NCBI RefSeq assembly: GCF_042100115.1
Contig: NC_091272.1
Coordinates: 1,116,001-1,180,000 of the forward strand
Origin: Alternaria dauci
Taxonomy: Eukaryota; Ascomycota; Dothideomycetes; Pleosporales; Pleosporaceae
DNA length: 64,000 nucleotides
Reading direction: 5' to 3'
Shown: positions 32,632 through 44,172 of the stretch, in pieces
How the letters are laid out: each line of letters opens with the position of its first letter
How positions within the stretch are numbered: position 1 is the first letter of the stretch
The notes under the pieces: generated by a model
What the model saw: the letters and a program-made list of their open reading frames with translations, nothing else
Databases searched by the model: none
Told to the model about the DNA's origin: nothing
Program-made: the position numbers and the translations under genes

Positions 32632-34309
32632 TCAAGCTGTTGGTGCCCACTTGCTCTTCTTTCTTATTCGTGCACCGTAGATGTAGAAAAGAATAGGAAC
32701 AGGAAGGAAGACTACACAAATGAACGCCAAAAGACTACTCGCCCAAGGTACACCAAGCTTATGGTACATGGCATGCGTAAACAGTGGGAAGAAAGCACCG
32801 GCGAAAGAACGAATAAAGGTGTTGACCGCGATAGCACTGTTGGAGTAGAATCCGTAGCAGTCGATGAGGTAGCTCATACCTTGCCAGAAAGGCACCATGC
32901 AGCCAAAACCGAGGAGAGCTACTGAGAGCACCTGTGGTACCCAGATAATGCCGGGATCACTGGTCCAGGCGAACCAGAATAGACCGGCTGGAAGCGCAAT
33001 AGCTCCTATTATCATAGGTGGTAAACGTTCCTCTGGGATAATTTTGCCGTGCTTGTGGAATGCGCGAGTAAAGTTTGTGGCAGAACTATAAGCGATGCAG
33101 CCAGCGCCAAGCAGAATGCCGACTATGAAGGCACCAAATGGCAGTTGCGAAACACCTAAAGACCATCCTCGTTCTTCGTAAAATGATACCGGGAACTGTT
33201 GGTTGTTAGACTTTGATGGCAACAACCAAAAGAATGAATACTCACTGCTTCGAATAGCAGGTAGACAATGCCGTACAAGAAGCTCATGTAGGCTGTCACA
33301 AGTGCTAATATTGGTTCTTGGATGAACATGATGAAAGGCCTCAAGAGGTAAACATTAACAACCTTGTCGATTGTCAACTTGTTCTCATCGGCTGCAGCGT
33401 GATACTTGTCGTTGCCTGTCTCAGTTCGTAACCTGGCGGCTCGCAATTGCAGTATTCTGGCGGCTGAAGTCTCCGGAATGATGAAGAAGCCAATAGCTCC
33501 GAACAGGCCGGCCATTATCAAGGTAATCCACGAAGTCCATCGCCATCCAAGGTGTGACTCCGTGATGAAGCCACCAGCAATGGGGCCTGCTACCGGGCCG
33601 GCGAATCCACCGGCGGCAAATACACAGATGGCATAAGACCTAGGGATGGGATCCCACAAGTCTGCAAGAGCTCCACCTACGACGGCCAGAGGCGCAGAGG
33701 CGAAGAACCCACCGAGGAATCGACCAACGCATACCGTTGCAATGTTCTGCGCAAGGGCTACTGGGATCTGAAAGATGGCAAATAGTGCGAAGCCGAACAT
33801 CAGGGGAGGCTTCCGGCCGAGCACCTCTGACATTGGCCCAAAGGCAATTGGGCCGAATACGAAACCCTGTAACCGTGTGTTAGCTACCGAGCTGCCGATC
33901 ACTGAGGAGTGGCTTAACGTACCAGGACGAATAATGCTACGCCGAGTGTGGCTGTGACCAGTTCAACATTGAACTTCTCCTGGACAACACCGATATTGAC
34001 GCTAAATATCGAGCTGGCAAAGGTGACTGTGAAGACCATGAGGCCCATGGAGATGGTGATTCCCCATCTTCGTTTTGGCGTCCAGTTCTTTGGATTATCA
34101 GGGTCGTTCGGTCCATCGAATTCTACAAAGAAGCGCTCTGTTTCTGTTAGAGGTGGCACGGTGCTGCTCGAAGCTTTCTCCAAGTCATGTGTAGTGTCTT
34201 CTTCGCTCTTTCTGTAATCGTCCTCTCCTGCATCTGGTGTTGGTTCTGGAACCGGCTGGGGCTGCGCCGATACCCGTGTAGGCTGGAGGCCTATGCTGGA
34301 GTCTGCCAT
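32632..34309 (-). CDS. MFS drug:H+ antiporter (DHA1, Tpo1/Flu1-like)
   Basis: A proton-coupled exporter of the major facilitator superfamily, 12-helix DHA1 type, at the plasma membrane; substrates in this group include polyamines and many toxic compounds. The 523-residue protein has an acidic Pro-rich cytosolic N-terminus, DPDNPKNWTPKRRW before helix 1 (typical of the group), GPMSEVLGRKP (motif A) between helices 2 and 3, and FAAGGFAGPVAGPIAGGFI (motif C region) near helix 5. Exons: 34309-33923, 33866-33246 and 33195-32632, both introns phase 0 (56 and 50 nt). The second splice restores LLFEAFPVSFYEERGW. Its place beside the A-D cluster may or may not be functional. Confidence 0.9.
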
Positions 34310-35740
34310 AGCGATCGAAGCAGTTTGAGAGTCGTCGATACGGGTTCTTAGCTACTACGACGGGAGACTGAGTATTTGTATCATGTCCGACTTGAATCAG
34401 TAGATGGAGTTATTCCCGGAGTTTGGAGGGATTTAACGATAAGCAAGCGACGATCTTCTGCAACCGCCTCCTTGACCCACCTCCAGCGCCTCGCCATCTA
34501 AGCGAAGGGCAACTTGGCGTTTTGTTGCGCGTTTGATGCTGTCGCGCCATGATGAGGCTCCTCGGCTGAAGTGCCTGATCGCGTAGGTCTACGATGGAAG
34601 GATGGCGTTCTGAGCAAAAAGGAGTTACCGCGTCATCGACTCATTGAGGCGCTTTTCCTGAAGCTGATAAGCGCAAAACCAATAGTGGGCCGCCTTTTCC
34701 GGGCGCCCCACCAACCTTCATCCGACATCATCTCAGTCAGCCCTTTCGTACAACGTGACAGAGCAGCTGCGCCCTCGTACATCTGTTCTCGTAATCCAGG
34801 GTGCGTATTACGCTCGCGCTTCGTAAACTAGCTTGACGCGAGCTTGTTGGAGAAAATGAAGGATTGCAATTCACAAGCCGAGGCAGCACAGGCATCCGCG
34901 CAAAATTCGATAGATGGCAACAGACTGTGGCGATGTCATGGATGATGTCTTTTTGATGCTTACTATCAGCATACAGCATCCGAATGTTCTCTTTCCGGAA
35001 TCAAATTTTTCCAGTTCACCCAGCTCGGAGTTCACTACACTGATAAGAGCAGGCAGGACGTGAAATGTTTTCGACAACATCTACGAAGACCCGTATTTCG
35101 ACGGACCGCACACCTTTGGGGCGTAGACGTGCGGGGATCTTTATTTCAGGGTCGCCCCATATGTCATTCTCAACACGCGCTCCGCATTCTCAATGACCTG
35201 CTACCCATCTCCGACGTCGACGGCCCTACGTGTCAGTCTGGCTTCACCACGCTTCTTCATACCAAGGAAAGATACCAGCAAGTAGGCTCCTAAACGGGAG
35301 ATTTCAATGTTAGAGTAGCACACTGAAATGGTGATCGATACCAACAAGGAGAAGGGGATGGGTCCGGCCGGTAACCCCTACGTACGGTAGCAAGAAACAC
35401 GTCCTTGCAAGTCCGGGATTATAATTTCGAACCACAGAGTTGGATGCGCAGGGGTAGAAGCCGACCCGATTTATGGCTGGAGATACTTCATTGGGGCCTT
35501 GTTTGCACAAGAATACTCTTGGTCTTCTATCTCATGAACCTCTGTGTCTATCCTGGCTATTGTGTCCTCCATACACCCCGGCTGTAGCTGAAGATCTCCA
35601 GGACTCGTCTCTTTATCGGACCGGCTTGCCTCAAACCCCCATTCAGCATTGCCGCTGAACCACTCTTGCTTTCTTCTGATACCGGGTTCACAGTCGTTCG
35701 TCCGAATCATGCGCTTCAACCCTTCCCACGTAGCATGGAG
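34310..35740. other. Intergenic region
   Basis: Promoter of the MFS gene and 3' flank of E1. Only short frames; nothing recognised in 1.4 kb. Confidence 0.5.
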
Positions 35741-37051
35741 TTAAGAAGCCTCTAGTTCCGGGAACTCACCTTTGAGTTTGAGAAAGAGACTCTGATAAGT
35801 GCGCTGATACCATCCATCCTCGACCAGGATGTCGCACGCGTCGAGCTCCTTTTCGATGCCTTCCTCAGATCCAAGAGCGAGTACGAGGAGTAAGATCCAA
35901 TTGTGTCCGTGTAACGTGTGAGGCGCCTCGTGTATGATTGATCTGACGATACTTTCCCGTTCTGTCTGATCTAGGGCCAACAGGTTCTCGGCACTTCTGC
36001 CTTCCAAGTCATTGGAGACACTTTCGAACATCAGTGCTGGAAATATCTCGGGCCCCTGCCGCGGGATGTGCACTTCGCTTGATCTTGGAGGGAGAGAAAG
36101 AGGATCGATGAGTCCTATAAAACGCATTCTGATGCTACTGAGATCTTCTCCTTGCCTCGCAGTTAGGCTCGATGGTTCCTCGTGGTAACTGAAGGCAGCT
36201 TCAAGTACTTCGGATACCGTCTGAAAAGAACACACTCTAGCTTTGTTCCAATCCTCATGACCATAGAAGCTATAGTCGCCCGCTCCGCATATGGACCAGC
36301 AGGAAGGAGCCTTCGCTTGTAGCAAGATTGCCTCAAGCATTCGCTCCTCAGATAAAGGACTGGACGTGCTATCAACAACAGCATTGTCCAGCGTCGCTTC
36401 TTGAAGTGTACTAGGAGCTGACTTATTGCTCTTTGCCACCGTACTCATGTTATCCCTAGATCCTGTAGTCTTTCCAGACCCAGTGCTCTTGCCCTTCGCA
36501 TATACCGGTGTAGAGTATCGAGCTTTGCCAACCTCTTCCCATTGCCGGTCAGTGACCCCGTAGAGTGGGTTTACCTTATCGGAATCGGTCCGAATCAGGA
36601 ACATATTGAATCGACTTAGATGGCCCTTGATGTCCAGATTCTGCCCTAGCATAGAAGCTCTGTTCTCTAGGTTGGACCAGGTGTTCTTCGCCTCTTTCAA
36701 GACGCGTTTTGGCCAATACCAGGTCCCTGACTCTAACAGGTCTCCGGAAGCTTCTGAATTCTCTTCTTCGGTACGGGGGGACTTTCTTATCGATGAGGTT
36801 ATTAGGTAGTTGTAGTTTGCCTTCAGACTACCCCATCATCTTACAGCGATGATATCTCCATTCACGATTGGATCGTTTGTGTTCGGCATCGAGTCTTCCA
36901 GCCAGAGCCTTGCCATGTCGATGGGAACCGTGATCTCGTCTTTGCTTGTCGAATCCGTGCTCCCGCTAGAGTCCGTCGTGGTTGTCTCGGGCTCTAGTTG
37001 TAGCTCATCACTTTGGCTGGACTCCGCTGGTTGCAGGTCGTTGGTTGACAT
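35741..37051 (-). pseudogene. E1: paralogue of E2 interrupted by one in-frame TGA
   Basis: Reading from the ATG at 37051, codon 72 is TGA (36838-36836). The same frame then stays open to 35741, giving 437 codons counting both stops. Both halves align with the intact neighbour E2: DEITVPIDMARLWLED (E2 DEIIVPVALEELWLAP), the residues around the stop (DIIAVR-stop-WGSLKANYNYL against DIIARRRPKYMRANWQYL), and a C-terminal block with APHTL and WILLLVLAL followed by LFLKLKGEFPE. The stop aligns with an Arg of E2. No splice pair removes it (the only GT-AG span is 17 nt). So it is a recent pseudogene, a readthrough gene or a sequencing error. The family has no function known to me. Confidence 0.75.
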
Positions 37052-37603
37052 ATCGTGTCTAATATCTCAGATTTGATCCAAAAAAAGGTGAAAATCAGGA
37101 ATAGATCTTCGCAACACTCTCTCATTCTTGTATCACTTTCGGGTGTGCTATCCATCATGCGGCAGACCATCTGTGCTGATCATTTCAAGCTTGCTATACG
37201 TCACGAGTGCCTTCATCAAGTTCAAGGTAGCTGCCTAGGCTGTTTAGATGATATTCTACGTTCTGAACATGAAGTGACAGCTATCATGAAAAGATCTTTT
37301 TACAAAAGTACAAAACCTGACATGTCACACAAGCCATGCCAGTAAAGTACAGAAGGCTTGGCGAAGGCATACGCCGGCACCTGATGGCGACGACAAAACG
37401 TAATCACGACAAAGTGAGCCAAAAAGCAAGATAGTGGTTACTCATTGAATGGTGATCCAAGAGGCGGTAAAATATCTGTATCGATTCTGAGCTCGCATGC
37501 TTCGTACTAGCTCTGACATATACACAGACCGGAATCTGTCACCACTCTACATCCCCATTCCCACACTCTCGGACTCGTTTATCTCTATCCTCATTTCGGA
37601 CGA
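37052..37603. other. Intergenic region between E1 and E2
   Basis: 5' flank of E1 and 3' flank of E2. No gene is supported. Confidence 0.5.
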
Positions 37604-39304
37604 TCAGGAGACCTTATCAGTCTCACTACATCCCATATCCATGTCGCTCAATGTAGGTGAATAGCCACCATCAGCCACACTACCGTCAACTCCCACATCT
37701 GAAAGAACCGGTTCCTCAACACCCGGCGAAAGGTGATCTGGATCGTAAGACGGCGAGCGCGGCATAGGATAATCGTCGATACCCTCACCGTCCAAAGGCG
37801 GACCTGGCTCATTCCATTCCTTTCCTGCGTGCATCGTGTCCTTGAGTTTTTCAAAAGCAACGAATATCTCGGAGTCGTCCGAATCAGGGAAGCATTCGTC
37901 TTTGAGTTCCAGGAGAAGCCTCCGTCGACGGCGAGTATAAAAATTCGGACTGACAATGATGCTGACATTATCTAGGCCGTAGTCAAAGTCTTTACGCGTC
38001 AGTATAGTGATGAGCAGCAGTAGTACAGGACTAGTTTTCTTGAGCGTATGAGGAGCATAATCGAAGATAGGTTCCACGAATGATTTCCTATCGTCGTATT
38101 TCATGTCGAGCAGTGTCTGACAAGTAACTCTTTGGAGATTCTCGAACAGGACTTTGAACACCTTAGTCACAGGAATACCGGGTCTTTGATGGCCACGTTC
38201 GCGGAGTACTTGAGCCTGCTTGTCGGCACTTTTAGGATCGACTATCCTGTTGAAGAGTAAGCTGATGTTTCTGTAAGCATTCGTCCATTTTCCTGACGTG
38301 TTCTGGAATCGCTGGCTTTGCTCGAAGAATTTGAGAAGAACATCCTGAGTTGTCGCCATACCCAGTGCCTCGGCAGCATCCTGATACTTTGGTCTCTCGA
38401 AGTCATAGTCTTGTGGGGAGACACTCCCCTTCCAAAAATCTTCATCTTGTGCCCGGTGCAAAATCTGATTGAACAACACCTCTTCAGTTATCTCGTCTCT
38501 GTAGCGTTCAGTATGATCAGAAGTATTGAAAGAGCCGTCTAAGGTCACAGTGTTCACTGGATCTTCAGAAAAGGCCGAGTTCGACTCAGCTATCAGATCT
38601 GGCGTTTGCGGTGCTCGCATTTCTCCCTGCCTTTTCTCTCCACCAGTCACGGCCGTCGCCAGATCTTGAGGTGAGCTATCGCAGATTGCGAAACGTTGGC
38701 TAGCCCTGCGAACTTGCTCATGCTCCACCTCCGTCTTGGCAGGATCAGCGGCCGGGCGACTTCGTGCGACATTGCCCCTCAAATCTTTCCATGCAGCGGT
38801 GTTGGCGTGTAGCGGGTCTACCTCTGGGCGTCCGATGGCAACCTCGAATTCAACATAATGTTTCATGGCTTCCTCATTAGCAACCTTGAAGATGCCAAGC
38901 TTGACGTTTCCTCTGGGTACTATCTTCTTACTCCATGGTTCCTTTGACTTCTTGTCGACTTGATGGATATCATCAAACCACAGCAGTGAGCTGGAGAGTA
39001 AATACTGCCAGTTGGCTCGCATGTATTTAGGTCTCCTACGAGCGATGATGTCCTCTATTTGTTTATCCTTTTTGGCCTTTTTGTACGCCTCCACGCAGCG
39101 AGCGTGATCTACTGGTGCTAGCCATAACTCTTCCAACGCGACAGGAACTATGATCTCGTCTGGGGTAGGGGTGTCTTGTTCGCTAGCTGGTTCAGGATCG
39201 ACTACGATAGAAGTTGCTGGCAATTCCAGATCATCTGTCTGACTCGGTTCGTTCGTGGGGCTGTATTGAGGTGGTGTCGTATCGCCCGTCATTTTCTGAT
39301 CCAT
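37604..39304 (-). CDS. E2: lineage-specific protein of a three-member family
   Basis: An intronless 566-residue frame from ATG 39304 (second Met four codons later). The N-terminus is Pro/Thr/Asp-rich, followed by DEIIVPVALEELWLAP near residue 49, a basic stretch KKAKKDKQIEDIIARRRPKY near 75-94, a central acidic linker, a block from EEVLFNQILHRAQ near 275, and a conserved C-terminal block FVEPIFDYAPHTLKK with a hydrophobic helix (PVLLLLITIL) and LLLELKDECFP. The tail is acidic and Pro/Asp-rich. The same C-terminal block occurs in E1 next door and in E3 at 57.3-58.7 kb. No enzyme motif is recognised; the charged, helical nature suggests a soluble binding protein, which is a guess. Confidence 0.75.
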   Translation of the reverse strand: MDQKMTGDTTPPQYSPTNEPSQTDDLELPATSIVVDPEPASEQDTPTPDEIIVPVALEELWLAPVDHARCVEAYKKAKKDKQIEDIIARRRPKYMRANWQYLLSSSLLWFDDIHQVDKKSKEPWSKKIVPRGNVKLGIFKVANEEAMKHYVEFEVAIGRPEVDPLHANTAAWKDLRGNVARSRPAADPAKTEVEHEQVRRASQRFAICDSSPQDLATAVTGGEKRQGEMRAPQTPDLIAESNSAFSEDPVNTVTLDGSFNTSDHTERYRDEITEEVLFNQILHRAQDEDFWKGSVSPQDYDFERPKYQDAAEALGMATTQDVLLKFFEQSQRFQNTSGKWTNAYRNISLLFNRIVDPKSADKQAQVLRERGHQRPGIPVTKVFKVLFENLQRVTCQTLLDMKYDDRKSFVEPIFDYAPHTLKKTSPVLLLLITILTRKDFDYGLDNVSIIVSPNFYTRRRRRLLLELKDECFPDSDDSEIFVAFEKLKDTMHAGKEWNEPGPPLDGEGIDDYPMPRSPSYDPDHLSPGVEEPVLSDVGVDGSVADGGYSPTLSDMDMGCSETDKVS

Positions 39305-39955
39305 GTCTCAAGACAGCTGGTAACCGAGTAGAATGATGAGAGAAAACAGCGACCTCAGCGACACCTTGGCTTGGCTTTATGGTTCTTCCAAATCGATAGC
39401 AATTATGATCCTGATCATGCGGAATGGTTGTACCCAATCGAGTGATCTATTTGCGGCCTGTTGGACAAACTGGATGCAAAACAGTCGAGATAATCGGACG
39501 TCCATACGGTCGGGCATAGTGTGCTTGGCTTAGCTCTAGACTTCTAGCGTTCATTCATGCTGCTCATATTGCATCGACGAAATTGTATCCTGTCCTAGAC
39601 CGGTACTTATCAACCTTCCAGATCTTCATCGTCCCTCTCGTCAGCCCCTACATTTACACGGCTTCCAGGAGGACAATATATGCGCCATAGAGATATCGGT
39701 AGACCCCTTCTTGGCTTTGTGTGCTTTGCGGTCGAACTTGGCAGGCTTGTCAGAACTGTCGAAGGGTATTGAGGTCTGTCGGAATGCTTGACGTGGATGA
39801 TGGTAGACAGGTTTCGAGGTATCGAGGTAGATTCATATACGTGACGGTGGTGATGGCAGAAAGCTCTGCAGGCCAGACAGGGAGCACAGATACAAAACTA
39901 GGTTCTAATTACAATCCTACACTCCTTGCTCACCTACAAACGACCCTCCACCCAA
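39305..39955. other. Intergenic region
   Basis: Promoter of E2 and 3' flank of Bbc1. No coding signal. Confidence 0.5.
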
Positions 39956-42900
39956 TCAGTTCCAACCAACCCAACTCTTACTCATGACACGCCATACCCT
40001 TACTTCACCTGATCTCAAGTCTCCCATCTTGAAGCTCTCAGGCTTGACCTTCTTGTGCTCGCGGCCTTGCTCCCAAGCCCGTACCTTCTTCTTGCTACCG
40101 TCCCACTCAACAACAACGCCCACGTGATCTGGCTTTCCTACATCCATTGCGTATCTGGCATGCATTGGTCCAGTCTTGCCTTGGAACTTGGCGTTGCGGA
40201 AGCTGATAATGTCGCCAGGGCGAATCTCATCATAAGACTGAGTTGACGCGTTGGCCAAGTTCGCGTAGACGAGCGCGCCGTAGGAGCGGGTTGAGATCGG
40301 AGGCAATGCGTCATTGAAGGGCTTCAAGAGCTCATCAACGAGACCGTGCGGCGTACCATTGCCGACAACAGTGTTCTGCTTCGATTCAATGGTCTTGGCT
40401 ATCGAGCGACCGAACTGTTCGTATGCGTTCTCCAGCTGATCGGGCCGTTGGCTGGGAGGTGGCGGCTCATTGCGCTGCTCAAGGTCAACGTCAGAGACAT
40501 TGGTGGCCTCGAAGCGAGCGGAGATGACTGTTTGCGAATAGTCCAGGTAGAGAACCTTGATGAGTTTCTCTACAGTGTTGCCTGACTGCGACTCCTTCAT
40601 GTCGACCAGAACGTCTTTGCGGCCTTGCAGCGAAGGAGGGAGCAGCTTGGGTTGAGTCCACCAATGCGACGAGACCCCCAGATCGATATCGCTTGCAATG
40701 AAACCTTGGTTCGTCGCCGGACGAGACTGGTCCATAGAGGAGCGAGTTGTAAGCATCTGGGCGGCATCAAGCGACTTTCGAGTGTTCAGTATCCGAGGCG
40801 GTGTCTCTGTTGAAATGGGCGAGAACATGGAAACAGGACGCTCTTGGGGCGGCGGAGCTTGCAACTGTGGAGGAGGTGGAGGTGCATGCTGGTGCGGCGG
40901 GGCCTGAGGCGGAGGAGGCGGCGGCCGGTCGTGAGACTTCTGGGACGGAGGCGAAGAGTACAAGTCATCCTCATCGTCTGATTGTTGACGCTGTGACATT
41001 GGGGGCATCGATGGGGGCATCGGTGGCGGTGGACGGCTCTGTGGAGGAGGCGGCTGGCTTTGCGGGGGTGGCGGAACTGACCTCGGAGCTGGAGGCGCCG
41101 CAGCTTGTGGAGGTGGTGGCCCAGTATACTTGTAAGGATCATACTCGTCGTCGTCGTCATCCATAGGAGCGTTGCGAGTTGGCGGTGGTACCGGTGGTAG
41201 AGGAGGAGCACCACGTGGGGCATCAGTCGATGGCCGACTGGGCGGAGGAGGCGGAACTGCACGAGGTGCAGTAGGAAGTGGGGGCGGCATGCCATGGGGA
41301 ATTGTAGGCGATTTTGCTGATGTTGGCTCGTCTGTCAGGGTGCCGTCATCTACACTCGAATCCCGAGCATGTGACTTCAAGGCATCTTTGTGAGGTGCCT
41401 CTGGTGCGATATCCGTGTCATAATCACCTTCGTAGTCGGTTTCGCCCTCGTTACGGTCTAGTTTGCGGATTGGTAGATCCTCATGACGCGAAGGGGGTGC
41501 TTGTGCTGGTGGAGGTGGTGGAGGCGGCCGGCCCATTGTTGTTGTAGATGCAGGACTCGCAGACGGAAGGGGTGGCGCACGCCTCTCTGATGAATCCTGT
41601 GACGACTCACCGGGAGCAAAATATGAGAGCCGTTTGTTGGGTGCTTGCACTGGGGCGGAGGGGGTGTTGGCAGTGTCTGTCAATTCATCACCAGACTCAG
41701 ATCCGGGTCCAGGAGAGAGAACCTGAGGAGGGGGCGGCGGCACTGGTCGAGCTACGTAATGTCAGCACAAGCTTGATTTCCACGAGGCGATGTGACTTAC
41801 ACGCTGCTGGCACCGAAGGAGGGGCAGGTCGTCCTGAGTATTGTCAGTACAGCCTCAATAAGAACGCAAACCACAAGCCCATGCACACACATACTAGACA
41901 CGCATACAGTCATGACATATTCCGATAGACCATCATAAGCAATATAGGTCTTTGACAAAGTCTCGGAAGATGGTGGCTGCAAGCAGTCTTGGGCATGGCG
42001 TACGAAAGCGTGGATTGGTTTGCGAGGAATCAAAAACTTACGGTCTGTTGGGACGGGTGGGGGACCATCGCCAGTAGACGCTGGCTGAACTGGCTGAGAT
42101 ATGACTTCCTCAACATCGGGCACTTCGTCCGCAGGATGAGCGCTGGTTACAGGGTGCGAGGTGTCGTCCTCCTTTTCGACGGAGAGCGCGCGGTCTTCTG
42201 GCTCTGGACTTTTAACGGGTGCCAGGCCGGGCATACCGAACCCAAACATAGGCACACGTTGCTGAGGCATGCTGTACGATTCGGCGTCTTCGGGCTTCTT
42301 CTCGAGAGTCGGCTTCTTTTTTGGTTTTGGTGGAAGACCGCCCATGGGCATAGGACCGCCAAACATGGGTATTCCACCCATGCCGCCGCCCAATCTCCTC
42401 ATGCGCTCACGTAGCTCCTCCTTGCGTCTCAGCTCCGCAGTCTCCTCGTCTTCCTCCTCGTCTTCCTCTTCTTGTTCGGGAGCGTCTTGCTCGTCGCCAA
42501 CATTGGGCTCTTCCGTAGGAGCATTAGCTGCTTTGGGGGGTGGCGGCGGGGGGTGCCTGCTCTTGGGTCGGTCCTCGTCCTCTTCGACACTTGTGGACTC
42601 TCCGCCGGCATCCTCAGTGTCTCCAGCGGTGGATTGATCGGCATCGTTTTCGCTGAGTAGTTCGCGATTGCGGGCTTCCGAGTCCGGAGACCGAATGTCA
42701 TGAGATGCCCGCGGAGGTCGATTCTGGTCGATGGACGCACGACCTTTGGACGCTCCGCTTGTCACGCGCTCTAGGCCAGGGTCTTCACTGTCTTCAGCGT
42801 GGGCGTCTTGGGACTCAGTCCTCTTGACTACAGGTGGTCTAGGCTTTGGCTTTTCCTTGTGCGCAGCTGCCATCCTTTCTGCCTGTTCCTGCTGTTGTTT

Positions 42901-43746
42901 CTGAAGCAGAGCAATGCGTTCCTTCAGACTCATCTTGGGCTGCTGTTCTTCTTCGCCCTCGTTTGTTTTCGGAGCATCCTGAGCAGCCAGACCCGCACGC
43001 TCTGCATCGTTCTGGAGCTGCGCCTGGCGCTCTGCAATCTCGGGATCCTCTTCACGGCGGTATGTCTTGACTGGTGCAGCTGCCGATTCTCGGGTAGGAG
43101 GAACGTAGGCATTCCGACTCGGCGGAGGAGCAACGAATGGTTTCTTGACGAAGCTCGGAGCACCGCCGGATGGCTTGATAGGTTTGGGCGGAGGCTCGCT
43201 CGTCTTGTTGAAGGCGGCAATGCGGCTCAGGAAAGCATTGTTCTTAGCGGCGACAGGTGGCGGGGCCTTCTTCGCAGGAGGAGCTGGCTTGGACGACTCT
43301 GGCTGCGGTGGCAGAGCTTCTGGGGCCTTTGCGCTCGACGCAGAGCGGGGTGACATGGGCGACATGGGCAACGGGGTTGTTTTGGCGGCCTGGGGCACGT
43401 CGATGGGGGGAGGCTGTGGCTTGGGCGGCTCTGGCTCTTTAGGCTGGACTGGTTCTGGTTCCTGCTGGGGGACCTGAGGCGTGGGCGGAGCTTCTTGCAC
43501 AGGTGGCTGCTCCAAGGGCTTGTGCCGTGATGCTCGGTTGGGCCGTGGCGGCGGCTCTGGCTCGTAGCGCTCGACAAAGTTCCTGGGGAAGAGGCCATCG
43601 TGCTTGGTGCCGTTGTCGTCGGTGTATTCACCCACGTACCAGTCGTCGCCCTCCTCCTCGGTCACGGAGATTATCTGGCCGACCTTGAAGCCCAAATCAT
43701 CTTCGTGGGGGGACGTGTAGTCGTAGACGGCCTTTACTTTGTACAT
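39956..43746 (-). CDS. BBC1: SH3-domain actin-patch protein Bbc1/Mti1
   Basis: A cortical actin-patch protein that binds type I myosins and restrains Arp2/3 activation during endocytosis. The 1177-residue product opens with an SH3 domain (residues 1-65: ALYDY-type VYDYTSPHEDDL, DDWYVGEY, GLFPRNFVERYEP), then long Pro-rich, coiled and acidic segments, and ends in a conserved domain (about 920-1177) with IDLGVSSHWWTQPK, SYGALVYANLANAS, GDIISFRNAKFQG, DHVGVVVEWDG and VRVWRVMSKSWVGW, described for BBC1/AIM3 proteins as a cysteine-proteinase-like fold. Exons: 43746-42042, 41833-41801 and 41751-39956. The 33-nt middle exon joins in phase 1 on both sides (introns 208 and 49 nt). It diverges from Rtr1. 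Confidence 0.92.
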
Positions 43747-44172
43747 GGCGGCGGGCTACAAGTGGTGGGTGCAGTCGTTCCAGCTGCAGGATGCTCAATG
43801 GGGGTGACAGCTGCAGTCCCTGCCTAACAGCGCTACGGCAAGATGGTGTGGGAGCTCTCTCTCTAGGGCGCTGTGCACGGCGGGTCGCGGACGTGGAGCT
43901 GCGATGCCGCGGATGTCAGCAGGTGCAGCAATGCGGGAGGCGCGGAACACTGTGACGACGTACCATGCAATGCTTGCACCCTCACAGCTCTGGGCGAGGG
44001 GTAAGGGGGCGAGGATGAGGGCTGCTGCAGGTGCCTCGTGCGAACAAGTGTGGTGACGAAGCTCAAAACAGCCCCGCCCAAGTCCCCCGACGCTCCGCCA
44101 AGCACACGCCCAAAGAGGTTCCACTTCACACTCTACTAGCCACGGCGATCCCAACACCAACCGACACCCGAC
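43747..44172. promoter_or_regulatory. Divergent promoter region between Bbc1 and Rtr1
   Basis: The 426 bases separate the start codons of two divergent conserved genes. The minus-strand frames inside it are chance frames. No named element identified. Confidence 0.55.

Noticed and set aside
36820..36836. 17-nt GT-AG span that would remove the TGA in E1
   Set aside because: Far below any known spliceosomal intron length, and the homologous alignment with E2 needs those codons.
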